64,000 nt of DNA from Ignavibacteriota bacterium (lineage in GTDB: Bacteria; Bacteroidota; Ignavibacteria; UBA10030; BY39), in NCBI GenBank assembly GCA_003327435.1, contig QOQV01000006.1, forward strand, positions 62,001 to 126,000, written 5' to 3'. The notes below the pieces were generated by a model that did no database searches, had not been told where the DNA came from, and was given only the letters and a program-made list of their open reading frames with translations. A program made the position numbers and the translations under genes. Below, in pieces: positions 9,201-17,400 of the stretch (the stretch's first letter is position 1; each line of letters opens with the position of its first letter).

Positions 9201-10291
9201 CGATTGTGTTTCCAACAGCTGTTTCATCAGCATTTGCTTTTGATAATGGATATATTACAAAAGATACACTAAAGAACGGAGTAGGATATTGGTTAAAATT
9301 TGCTGTTAACCAGAATGTATCTATGGAAGGATCGCCGCGCATATCTGATAGTGTAAATGTCAAACAGGGTTGGAATATGATTGGCACTTTGAGTGTTCCA
9401 ATTTTAACAAGTCAGGTTACTCCCGGTGCAGGAATAACTATTGCTTCCCAATTTTATGCTTATCTCAATGGTTATCAGATTTCTGATACACTCAAACCAG
9501 GTAAAGCATACTGGGTCAAGGTCTCGAATAATGGAAAGTTATATTTGAATTCTACACTAAAATATTCCAAACCCAATAACTCATTGATGGAAAGAATTAA
9601 TGGGTTGAATAAGATTACAGTAAAAGATGCACTTGGATATGTGCAAACATTGTACTTTGGAAAGGACGAGGAATTAAAATCCAATCTTGATTATTTTGAA
9701 CTTCCACCTTCAGCACCTGCGGATGTATTTGATGTCAGATATCAATCAAATCGTATTGTTGAGATTCATTCTTCAAATACGGATGCTATAGAATCGTATC
9801 CAATTTCTATATCAGGTGCTGTATATCCGCTTGTGATTGAGTGGGATGTTACTAATTTTGATGGTATTGTATATGAGTTGAACCAAATAAATGAAAGTGG
9901 TTCAAAGAACAACCTAACGCTCAATCGAAGTGGAAGTATCAAAATTACTGATGAAAATGTTGTGAAATTAGAACTTAAAGCTGGTGGACAGAATTTGATA
10001 CCTAAGGAATTTAGTTTAAGTCAGAACTATCCTAACCCGTTTAATCCATCGACAAGGATGACGATTTCCTTACCTAAAGATGCATATGTAAAGATGTCGA
10101 TTTATGATATACTTGGTAGAGAAGTGGCATTATTAGTAGACAAACAGATGGAAGCTGGAACCCATCAGGTTGAATTTAATGTAAATTCTCAAAATATGTT
10201 GCCAAGTGGTATATATTTCGTTAAGTTATCTGCAAAAACAACAGATAACAATAACTTCAATTTTGTGCGCAAGATCACATTTTTGAAGTAA
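6257..10291 (+). CDS. Large multidomain T9SS cargo protein with lamin-tail domain
   Basis: 1344 residues. Signal peptide 1-22, then a lamin-tail-type domain at about 25-215 (VIINEFTVNP, EYVELLV, LRGFRLSD). Two similar Ig-like units at about 255-375 and 605-735 flank an OB-like region (about 380-590). A jelly-roll-like region follows (about 740-950), then the paired GWN module (961-1100), the YFG...ELPP...FDVRY motif (1130-1165) and the T9SS sorting domain (from about 1256, QNYPNPFNPST). It is a surface or secreted protein; adhesion or polymer binding is plausible but not shown. AAGGAG lies 8 nt before the ATG, one of the strongest ribosome sites here. A hairpin at 10339-10373 follows the gene. 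Confidence 0.85.
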   Translation: MKKLLFVFLTLLIFVFLQSFSQVLHNDVIINEFTVNPAEGKEYVELLVVKAGGVDLRGFRLSDVGTKGGTTTTAEGHLDFPNETYLSNLQRGTRIVCVLATPSANSVQFTQDTDPSDGVLILFSSDITGGVLTATGTLDLSTNENIQFLNGPGTDATTIDFVAQGTNTSSSNFSDATWVQSGAPSASSNTVQYFTNNSGTGLNNDTAAVGWLWNRPITEGTPGQKNLGQIFPWATVVDGDGSASLVNDAGGTLNGSQIFQRNSAGQVVKITVTGVGTGLLDKVRLTVPSDFTGFSGSNVTLGGAFAGKSTSIVGNQITVLNAALGTTPGTITISNLTSPNPVGASINGNSTWLVETATASGTLTPIAVSPKSYTIIPISNIKTGGVDGYGNSDAGNTPVMNGQIVAVSGVATIEHQVLNTASYTSFYIQEGTYGLQVFRSASPVVTWVRGDQLILRGTIGQYNGGMQIVPLSGTSPDFFNLGAGTMPSPLILTNASDITEQYEGRLIQLNNATFDSAGQTFIGSAVDRGMNNCRTSAVDTGTLFIHASNTAVVGKTIPPSANIVGVVHQRNDIIGAGQTKYKIAIRNLADLGLNPADGSGTATISPTLQYVGSTSLTQTIVLKGDGVNTIEGMSVTIPSSWTWTGSPVDAQISGPGFASASMSVSGDGSSGNPWVITLSGAAVTNVDTGIIAISNLTAPSVTGATTFIVKTRGAGGTLNAIGVQPAVTIILPPAPLPLVEIFDYTPGENLTNFGWTAHSGAGTNPIKINENPLTYSDYIHSGVGRSVTLTTTGEDVNRGFESVNSGSIYASFMVKFDTALAAAEYFFHLSPANVPTTHIARIYFRKDASNNIAFGVTKGAAPDTGWTPFNYSMGTTYLCVLKYTFNTGSNTDDEIKLWINPDLSGGEPTADITYTTTTTDPSNLGTVALRQGSGNAKPTVTIGGLRIATTWISTSSTSMNILYNQGWNMVSVPLVVSDYRKSIVFPTAVSSAFAFDNGYITKDTLKNGVGYWLKFAVNQNVSMEGSPRISDSVNVKQGWNMIGTLSVPILTSQVTPGAGITIASQFYAYLNGYQISDTLKPGKAYWVKVSNNGKLYLNSTLKYSKPNNSLMERINGLNKITVKDALGYVQTLYFGKDEELKSNLDYFELPPSAPADVFDVRYQSNRIVEIHSSNTDAIESYPISISGAVYPLVIEWDVTNFDGIVYELNQINESGSKNNLTLNRSGSIKITDENVVKLELKAGGQNLIPKEFSLSQNYPNPFNPSTRMTISLPKDAYVKMSIYDILGREVALLVDKQMEAGTHQVEFNVNSQNMLPSGIYFVKLSAKTTDNNNFNFVRKITFLK

Positions 10292-10338
10292 GAATATACT
10301 TATTTTTGGTGTAAGAGAAGCACCGCTCTTAAAAAAAT

Positions 10339-10373
10339 AATGTCCCGGCTTGAAGTATCTGAGCCGGGGCATT
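10339..10373 (+). terminator. Stem-loop after the lamin-tail gene
   Basis: A 12-bp stem with one G-T pair (AATGTCCCGGCT with AGCCGGGGCATT) encloses an 11-nt loop. No T-run follows on the plus strand, but an A-run precedes it, so the only U-tract would be on the minus-strand transcript. It could act as a plus-strand mRNA 3'-end structure. Confidence 0.5.
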
Positions 10374-10462
10374 ATAGATACTGATTGGAAACCCAGCGAC
10401 CAGTTTTAAAAGTTTCAAAAGGTTCTATTTGAATCTGAAAATTCTTTAAAAGGAGTAATACC

Positions 10463-11845
10463 ATGAAAATCAAACATTTTGTAATGATAATCTTTATTCT
10501 ACTTTTCTGTTTTTTTCAGGTTTTTAGCTATGACGGAGAAACTTATAGGTCGTTTTCTCCTATGAGTTTAGCTACTGCGGAAAAAGCTGTTAAGAAACAG
10601 GTAAGCACCAGTGAATGGAAGTTCACTTTTACAAATAATACTAATTATAGCGTTAATGGTTTGTATTTTGAATCAGCTCAGAGTATTATAAGTATTGATG
10701 ATATTGATGTATTCAACACAATCTCCAACCCCACTCCCGATCGGAAAAAATGGCAATTAAGTGGTTCTGCATCAATTGCACCTGGGCAGTCAGTTGTTAT
10801 TAAAGGTACTGGCACAAAAAAAGCTTTGAAAATTTCGAAATGGTACTGGACAGTGAACGGTAGTCGTGTTGGTTTTGTAAATAGATCATCACCACCGAGT
10901 GAACAGAAATTTTTCCTGCCAATGCCCAACATTTCAAACTTAGGTGAAGAACTTTTTAAGCGAACTGAACTTTCGAAAGGACTTATAGTTGGAATACCTC
11001 AAGTAGTAAAGAATACTAACTTTGCTTGGGTTAGAATTAAAAAGTGGAAAGATTTACAGAAAAATTTAATAGATAATACAGGGATGCATATAGGAAATCC
11101 ACAAGGTTTTAAGAGTTTTATTGATGGTAAACCAATCAAAGGTGAACAAAAAATATTATCACCTAAAAAATTTAATGATAGATTGTTTGCTGAACTTGTA
11201 ACCTTAAAATTCAATATCGCAGCAAGTAAATATGGTAGAACACCTTTTGGCTTTGATAATTTAATATATAATGACCCTTCAAGTCCTTTAAATGGACTTA
11301 CAATAAATCAAATTGCTCTCAAAGCTGATTCGGCTATGACATTCTATACAAAGTTTTCAACGGGTATGTTTATCGCTCTGGAACAAACTATCAACCGAAT
11401 CAACCGTGCATTTGAAGGTGAAATTGATACAGTTAGTTTTGGCGCAAAGACAGTCTTTACAGGTACCCGAGGATTGAGTGAAGTTAATTTCCTTGTGGCT
11501 GGAAAAACATCTTCTAATACAACTTTGATTGAAAGAGAAAACTTAACCGAAGAAAACAATTTTGAAATACCAATACAAAATTATCCAAATCCATTTAATC
11601 CTAAAACGATTATAGAGTTCACATTAAATGTCGACGCTTTAGTTAGTTTAAAAGTATATGATATGTTGGGTAGGGAAGTGGCAACTCTGGCAGATAATGA
11701 AATGTTTGAAACAGGAGTAAACAATGTTGAATTTGATGGCCAGAATTTGGCAGCTGGTATATACTTCTATCAGTTGATTGTTCGCGATGTAGAGACGCAA
11801 GAATTGCTGTATAGAACAGCAAAAAAGATGATTTTGAATAAGTGA
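10463..11845 (+). CDS. T9SS type A sorting-domain protein
   Basis: 460 residues. Signal peptide 1-22. Residues 50-150 look like an Ig-like beta domain. Residues 153-345 form a domain that also occurs in the next gene (shared PMPN...LFKR start, then TLK-x-N-x-AAS, LNGL, ADSA, and RINRAF...IDT). Residues 371-460 are the sorting domain (IQNYPNPFNPKT, GIYFYQL). The function is unknown; the architecture says cell-surface. AAAAGGAG sits well placed before the ATG. A strong terminator follows directly, so this gene is not cotranscribed with the one at 12018. Confidence 0.85.
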   Translation: MKIKHFVMIIFILLFCFFQVFSYDGETYRSFSPMSLATAEKAVKKQVSTSEWKFTFTNNTNYSVNGLYFESAQSIISIDDIDVFNTISNPTPDRKKWQLSGSASIAPGQSVVIKGTGTKKALKISKWYWTVNGSRVGFVNRSSPPSEQKFFLPMPNISNLGEELFKRTELSKGLIVGIPQVVKNTNFAWVRIKKWKDLQKNLIDNTGMHIGNPQGFKSFIDGKPIKGEQKILSPKKFNDRLFAELVTLKFNIAASKYGRTPFGFDNLIYNDPSSPLNGLTINQIALKADSAMTFYTKFSTGMFIALEQTINRINRAFEGEIDTVSFGAKTVFTGTRGLSEVNFLVAGKTSSNTTLIERENLTEENNFEIPIQNYPNPFNPKTIIEFTLNVDALVSLKVYDMLGREVATLADNEMFETGVNNVEFDGQNLAAGIYFYQLIVRDVETQELLYRTAKKMILNK

Positions 11846-11848
11846 CCT

Positions 11849-11888
11849 AAAATTGCCCTAAATTTTGTGATTTAGGGCAATTTTTTTT
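11849..11888 (+). terminator. Intrinsic terminator
   Basis: A perfect 14-bp inverted repeat (AAAATTGCCCTAAA with its complement, 8-nt loop) runs into a T-run. It starts just after the stop of the 10463 gene. This is the clearest rho-independent terminator in the window. Confidence 0.92.
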
Positions 11889-11917
11889 AAAAAAAATATA
11901 AAAAATCCAAAATCCAC

Positions 11918-11946
11918 TTGCATCATTTCTAAGAAAATTATATATT
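11918..11946 (+). promoter_or_regulatory. Sigma70-like promoter of the 12018 gene
   Basis: TTGCAT (11918-11923), exactly 17 nt, then TATATT (11941-11946). It lies between the terminator at 11849-11888 and the ATG at 12018, where a promoter is needed. The 5' leader would be about 65 nt. Confidence 0.6.
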
Positions 11947-12017
11947 ATAGCAGAACTCATTGCTTTTTAATGGGTTAGCAAATTGACAACAAAAATTGTT
12001 AAGTCGAGTATTAAAAT

Positions 12018-14399
12018 ATGAAGCTACCCGAAAAATTTCTAAGTGCAATTTTTATAATTTTATTACAAAATATAATCGCACTATCGCAATGGCCCTGTTC
12101 ATCAAATGAAGCAGTACCTGTTGTAGCTGAAACAAATAATCAATGGAATCACAGTGTTGTACTCGACCCTGATGGAGATTTAATATTTTTATGGCAGGAT
12201 AAACGCTCAGTTACTTATGAAAATGTTTATCTACAATGTTTCAAAAAAATAGGTATCGCCGATTGGCAAGCTGGTGGAGTTCCAGTTGCAAATTCTACTG
12301 GTAATCAATCCAGTGCGAGAGCTGTTACTACTAACAGTGGTGTAATCGTAGTTTGGCATGATAACAGAAAAGGAACTGACTATGATATATATGCTCAAAA
12401 GTTTGATAAGTCTGGAACACCGGTTTGGACCGCAGGTGGAGTTTTAATCTGTAATGCTTCAGGTAACCAGCAAAACCCAAGAATCGTTTCCGATAATCAA
12501 AATGGTGCGATTATCGTATGGCAAGATAGAAGGAACGGAACAGATAATAATATATATGCACAGAGAATAAATTCAAACGGGCAACCACAATGGGCGGCAA
12601 ATGGAATTGTAGTTTGTTCTGCTAGTTACGATCAATTTAATCCAGAAGTGGTAACTGATGATAATGGTGGTGCTATAGTAGCATGGCACGACTATCGTTC
12701 AGGGAGTGGTTACATAGATATATATGCACAAAGAATTTCTCCAACTGGTTCGATGTTGTGGCAGACCAATGGTGTTCCAATTACTACAGCCAGTAACAAT
12801 CAATACAATCTTCAGATGATTCCAGATCGTTTCAAAGGTGCTATTATAGTCTGGCAGGATCGTCGAAATTTGACAAATGATGAATTATATGGTCAAAGAG
12901 TTAGTCCTACTGGAACAACTTTATGGCAGCTAAATGGTAGCCCAATCTCTACAGGAAGTGGATTTAAATCTTATCCGAAACTTTCATCCAACTATTATGG
13001 CGGTGCCTATGTTGTATGGCAGGATAATCGTAACGGGGTGGATTATAATATCTATATGCAGAATATTTCTTTATTCGGCGAGCCATTATGGACAGCAAAC
13101 GGAATTCCAGTTTGTACCGCAACAGGACACCAATATTATCCCCAGGTAGTTTCAGATACTAATGGATACACTATTGTAACCTGGCAGGATAAAAGGAATG
13201 GAAACGATTTCGATATTTATGCGCAGAGATTCGATGCTAATGGTGTTGCACAGTGGTCAAATAATGGTGTTGCGGTTCAAATTGCACCGTATGATCAAAT
13301 TGAACCGAAACTGGTTATGGATGAAGATGGTGGAGCTATCATTTCCTGGACAGATTACAGGGCAGGAAATAATTTTTCAGATATATTCGCACAAAGAATA
13401 GGAGTAAATGGGAAAATAGCAGGTGGTTGCTTCCGGACATTCGTACAAAATGATTTTGTAATGAAAGGTAATCGGATCAAAGTGGCTCCAAGTGTTCCTC
13501 GTCCAATGCCCAATGGCGGTAATGTTCGGGATTCATTATTTAAGAGAGGTTTATTCCCAGAAGGAATAGTACTTGGTATTGCTAAACCTGAAAGCACATT
13601 CGTTTATGGCTGGGTTAGATTGCAACGCAGTTCCAACGTCCGCCGCTTTTTACCTCAATCGGGTTATCCCAGACCTTTTGATATGAGAGGTACAAGATAC
13701 TTTATAAAGGAATTAAAAAATCCAACCTCGAGAATATATGACAATCATCTTGTAGGTGAATTATTAACACTTAAATTAAACCTTGCAGCAAGTGATAACG
13801 GCATAATTCAAAGTGGTTTAGGTGAAATTATTTACTATGATACTACAAAAGGTAATGGTTTCAATGGTAAATCTATTCGTAGATTGGTTTCAATTGCCGA
13901 TAGCGCGTTAACAAAATGGAGAGCTTATCCCAATTTTAACTATGTTTTACTGGACTCTGTTCTGACAAGAATTAATAATGCTTTTTCAGGACCAATCGAT
14001 ACTATTTCTGTTACACCACTTAAATTAAAGAGTGTTAGAAGTGTTTATAGTATTCCGTATTTGCGACTTGATAATTCTAATCCTAAATCTCCTGTATTGC
14101 TATCACATTATGAAACTAATGAACAACCGCAAAGATTCACATTGCTACAAAACTACCCAAATCCATTTAATCCATATACCACAATAGAATTTGAACTTGT
14201 AGAACCATCTATAGTCACTTTAATTATATATAATACACTGGGACAGGAAATTGCTAGATTGCTCGACAATGAGGAAATGGAATCTGGTCGGAATTCTGTT
14301 ACATTTGATGCGTCTGATCTAGCAAGTGGAATTTATTTCTATAATTTGATTGTAAATCATTCAACACAACAAACCAGAAGAATGTTGTTGTTGAAGTGA
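12018..14399 (+). CDS. T9SS cargo protein with 55-residue WQD-R-NG repeats, probable beta-propeller
   Basis: 793 residues. Signal peptide 1-24. Residues 55-467 contain eight tandem units of about 55 residues (the last incomplete), each with a core like VWQDRRNG-x-D-x-NIYAQR followed by W-x-x-NG-x-x-V. A unit of this size and pattern suggests blades of a beta-propeller. Residues 496-680 match the domain in the preceding gene (PMPN, LFKR, LLTLKLNLAAS, ADSALT, RINNAF, IDTIS). Residues 705-793 are the sorting domain (QNYPNPFNPYT). It should be exported and surface-bound; the ligand is unknown. It has its own promoter. The carboxypeptidase gene follows after 39 nt. Confidence 0.85.
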   Translation: MKLPEKFLSAIFIILLQNIIALSQWPCSSNEAVPVVAETNNQWNHSVVLDPDGDLIFLWQDKRSVTYENVYLQCFKKIGIADWQAGGVPVANSTGNQSSARAVTTNSGVIVVWHDNRKGTDYDIYAQKFDKSGTPVWTAGGVLICNASGNQQNPRIVSDNQNGAIIVWQDRRNGTDNNIYAQRINSNGQPQWAANGIVVCSASYDQFNPEVVTDDNGGAIVAWHDYRSGSGYIDIYAQRISPTGSMLWQTNGVPITTASNNQYNLQMIPDRFKGAIIVWQDRRNLTNDELYGQRVSPTGTTLWQLNGSPISTGSGFKSYPKLSSNYYGGAYVVWQDNRNGVDYNIYMQNISLFGEPLWTANGIPVCTATGHQYYPQVVSDTNGYTIVTWQDKRNGNDFDIYAQRFDANGVAQWSNNGVAVQIAPYDQIEPKLVMDEDGGAIISWTDYRAGNNFSDIFAQRIGVNGKIAGGCFRTFVQNDFVMKGNRIKVAPSVPRPMPNGGNVRDSLFKRGLFPEGIVLGIAKPESTFVYGWVRLQRSSNVRRFLPQSGYPRPFDMRGTRYFIKELKNPTSRIYDNHLVGELLTLKLNLAASDNGIIQSGLGEIIYYDTTKGNGFNGKSIRRLVSIADSALTKWRAYPNFNYVLLDSVLTRINNAFSGPIDTISVTPLKLKSVRSVYSIPYLRLDNSNPKSPVLLSHYETNEQPQRFTLLQNYPNPFNPYTTIEFELVEPSIVTLIIYNTLGQEIARLLDNEEMESGRNSVTFDASDLASGIYFYNLIVNHSTQQTRRMLLLK
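12181..13420 (+). repeat. Eight tandem 165-bp coding repeats
   Basis: The protein repeat has a 55-residue (165-bp) period; seven copies are full and the eighth is partial. DNA copies have diverged, so the unit is kept at protein level. Key residues recurring in register are W-(Q/H)-D, R/K-x-G, IYAQ, and W-x-x-NG. Confidence 0.85.
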
Positions 14400-14438
14400 T
14401 ATATTAAATCAAATAATTTATAATTATTTCTATTTAGT

Positions 14439-17400
14439 ATGCGCAAACTTTCTGCAGTTTTATTCCTTTCCCTTTATTTTTTTTGCTCAGGCAATTCTTC
14501 CGAAATATATAAACAAATAAAAATATATATTCCAGATCAAGTCACCTTCCAAAAACTTTTACAAACAGGAATTGATCTTGAGGGAGCAGAAGGTAAAATT
14601 GGTGATTGGATTCAGATAGTTGTTAATGAAAAGGAACTCGAGTTATTAAAAACATTCGGATTTGTTTATTTAATATTAATCGATGACTATTCAAAGTTTT
14701 TAGAAAGTCGACTTTATAAAGGACCCTACAACGCTTTAGGCTTTGGTTACGGTAGTATGGGAGGGTATTATACATATAATGAAGTTATCCAACAACTTGA
14801 TTCAATGAAATTGCTTTACCCCAACTTAATCACTGCTAAACAAGTTATTGGTACATCTATTCAGGGTAGATATATTTTTGCAGTGAAAATTTCTGATAAT
14901 CCAGATTTAAATGAATCCAATGAGCCATCTGTTTTATATACTGCTCTAACACATGCCCGTGAACCACAGGGAATGATGACAGTGATTTATTATATGTGGT
15001 GGCTATTAGAAAACTATAACAATAATCCTGAAGCTAATTATCTGGTTAATAATAGACAGATGTGGTTTATTCCTGTTATCAATCCAGATGGCTATGTGTA
15101 TAATCAGACTACAAATCCAAATGGTGGTGGAATGTGGAGAAAAAACAGGAGAAATAATGGTGATGGTTCTTTTGGTGTAGATTTGAATAGAAACTTTGGA
15201 CCTTATGCCTATTGGGATGCACCTAACGGTGGTTCAAGTACAACACCCTCAACTGATACATACCGAGGTGTTGCTCCATTTTCCGAACCCGAAACTTATA
15301 CAATTCAAAACTTTTTAGCTGGTAAAAATATTCGTGCCTGTTTGAATTACCATACCTATAGTAATCTTTTAATTTATCCATATGGGGCATTAGTCCGTGA
15401 AACTCCAGATTCGCTTATCTACAGGGAATTTGCAAAGGAAATGACAAAATACAATGGTTATGTTTATGGCACGGATCAACAAACTGTAGGATATGCGACC
15501 AGAGGGAATAGCGACGATTATATGTACGATGGTAATATTCCAAATAATGGAAAAATATTTGCAATGACTCCGGAAGTTGGCTCAAGCAGCGATGGTTTCT
15601 GGCCTCCTACTCCACGGATTTTACCACTAGCTCTCGAGAATCTCTACCCGAATAAATTCCTCTCAAAAGTAGTAGGTGCGTATCCGCAAGTTTCGTCTTT
15701 TAATATTCAGGACAGCTCAGGAGATAATTTTATTGAACGTGGAGAAAAATTTGTATTATCTGTAGTCTACAGAAATAAAGGTTTGGATTCAGCAAAAGAT
15801 CTAACTTTACATTTATCTTCATCAAATAATGATTTGATAATACCAACAGAACCAGTCTATATTGATAACTTTTCACCTTTATCAAATCAAATTGTAAATT
15901 TTGAATGTAGAGTTAAGAAAAGAGCGACTACAGGTGTAAATGCAAAATTATTTCTTACTGCCACAAATAACTCTGGATATATTTCGTTTGATACATTGAA
16001 TATAATTATTGGAAAACTGAATCTGACTTTTGCTGATAGTGCAAATGATAGTACTATACAAAATTGGAGTACCGGTTTAAGTTGGGGTATAACAACCGAC
16101 GCCCAATCCCCACCTTTCAGTTTTACAGATAGCCCAATTGGAAACTATGCTAATGGAACTGATAATAGCCTGTCACTTTTAGTCAGTAAAAAGTTAGCAG
16201 GAAGCTCTATAATTAAATTGTTTTTTTCTGCAAAATGGAAAATCGAGTCTAAATATGATTTTGCACTGGTTGAGGTATCAAGCAATGGTGGTACTTCATG
16301 GACTTCCGTTAAAGGTAAATATACAAAACCCGGTAGTGGTGTTGGGGTTCAAACAATCGGGACATTTGGCTATGATGGGATACAATCAAATTGGATAGAC
16401 GAAGAGATGGATTTATCAGCTTTTGCATCCTCGCAATTTAAATTTCGTTTTCGTTTGCGTAGTGATCCAACTATTAATAATGATGGATTTTATGTTGATA
16501 ATATAAGATTATTGTATTGCAAAGTTGATAGTGCTAAGTATGCTGATATGGTTATTACTCCACAAGAAATAAATTTTGGGAATGTAAATGTTTATAACTT
16601 TAAAGATTCAACAATTCAAATTCAGAATCTTACTTCGTCTAACGACTCTTTACGTTGCAATTTACAACTTAAATATGGCATTGATTTTATCCTAAACAGC
16701 AATAGTAAGTTTTCAATACCAATTGGTTCTGAGCAAAATATCTCAATTACTTTTGCTCCAATATCGATTGGTTTAATTGCCGATACTTTGATTATTAATC
16801 ACTCAAGTGACTCATATGAAAATCCAATATTAATACCCCTATATGGTTATTCAATAATTTCTAATAAATTTTATGCTGATATAGTGGTGAAAAATGGATT
16901 AAATGTTGATACATTATATTTTGGTGCAGACGAGGACGCAAGTGATACTCTGGATGCTGTATTTGGAGAAACTGAACTCGAGGAATTGCCACCATCAGGA
17001 GTTTTTGATGTAAGATGGTTAATTGATGGAACAAATGGTACAAAAGTGGATATAAGGGATACTGTTTCAGACGAAAATATTAGAAATGTTTACTCATTAA
17101 GATATCAACTCTCAAACTTTAACGATACAATTGTATTTCAATGGAATAGAAATAAGTTGCCCTCTGGTACTTTAATTCTGAAGGATTCGAGTACTAATGG
17201 TGCAATAGTGTCAGTTAATATGAGAAACAATGATTATATAAAAGTTTTAGGCGAATCAGCAAGTCCCTTATTAATCCTGCATGAAATGAATCCGCTTCTC
17301 GTTGTAAAAGTCAATAAAGGATGGAGCCTTGTTTCGGTACCAACACTGTTAAGCTATTACAGCAAAGATTTTGTGTTTCCTGGTTCTGTTTCATCTGCCT

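Noticed and set aside
12181..13420. CRISPR-like array
   Set aside because: The repeats are coding, 165 bp, diverged at DNA level and continuous; no spacers of similar length.
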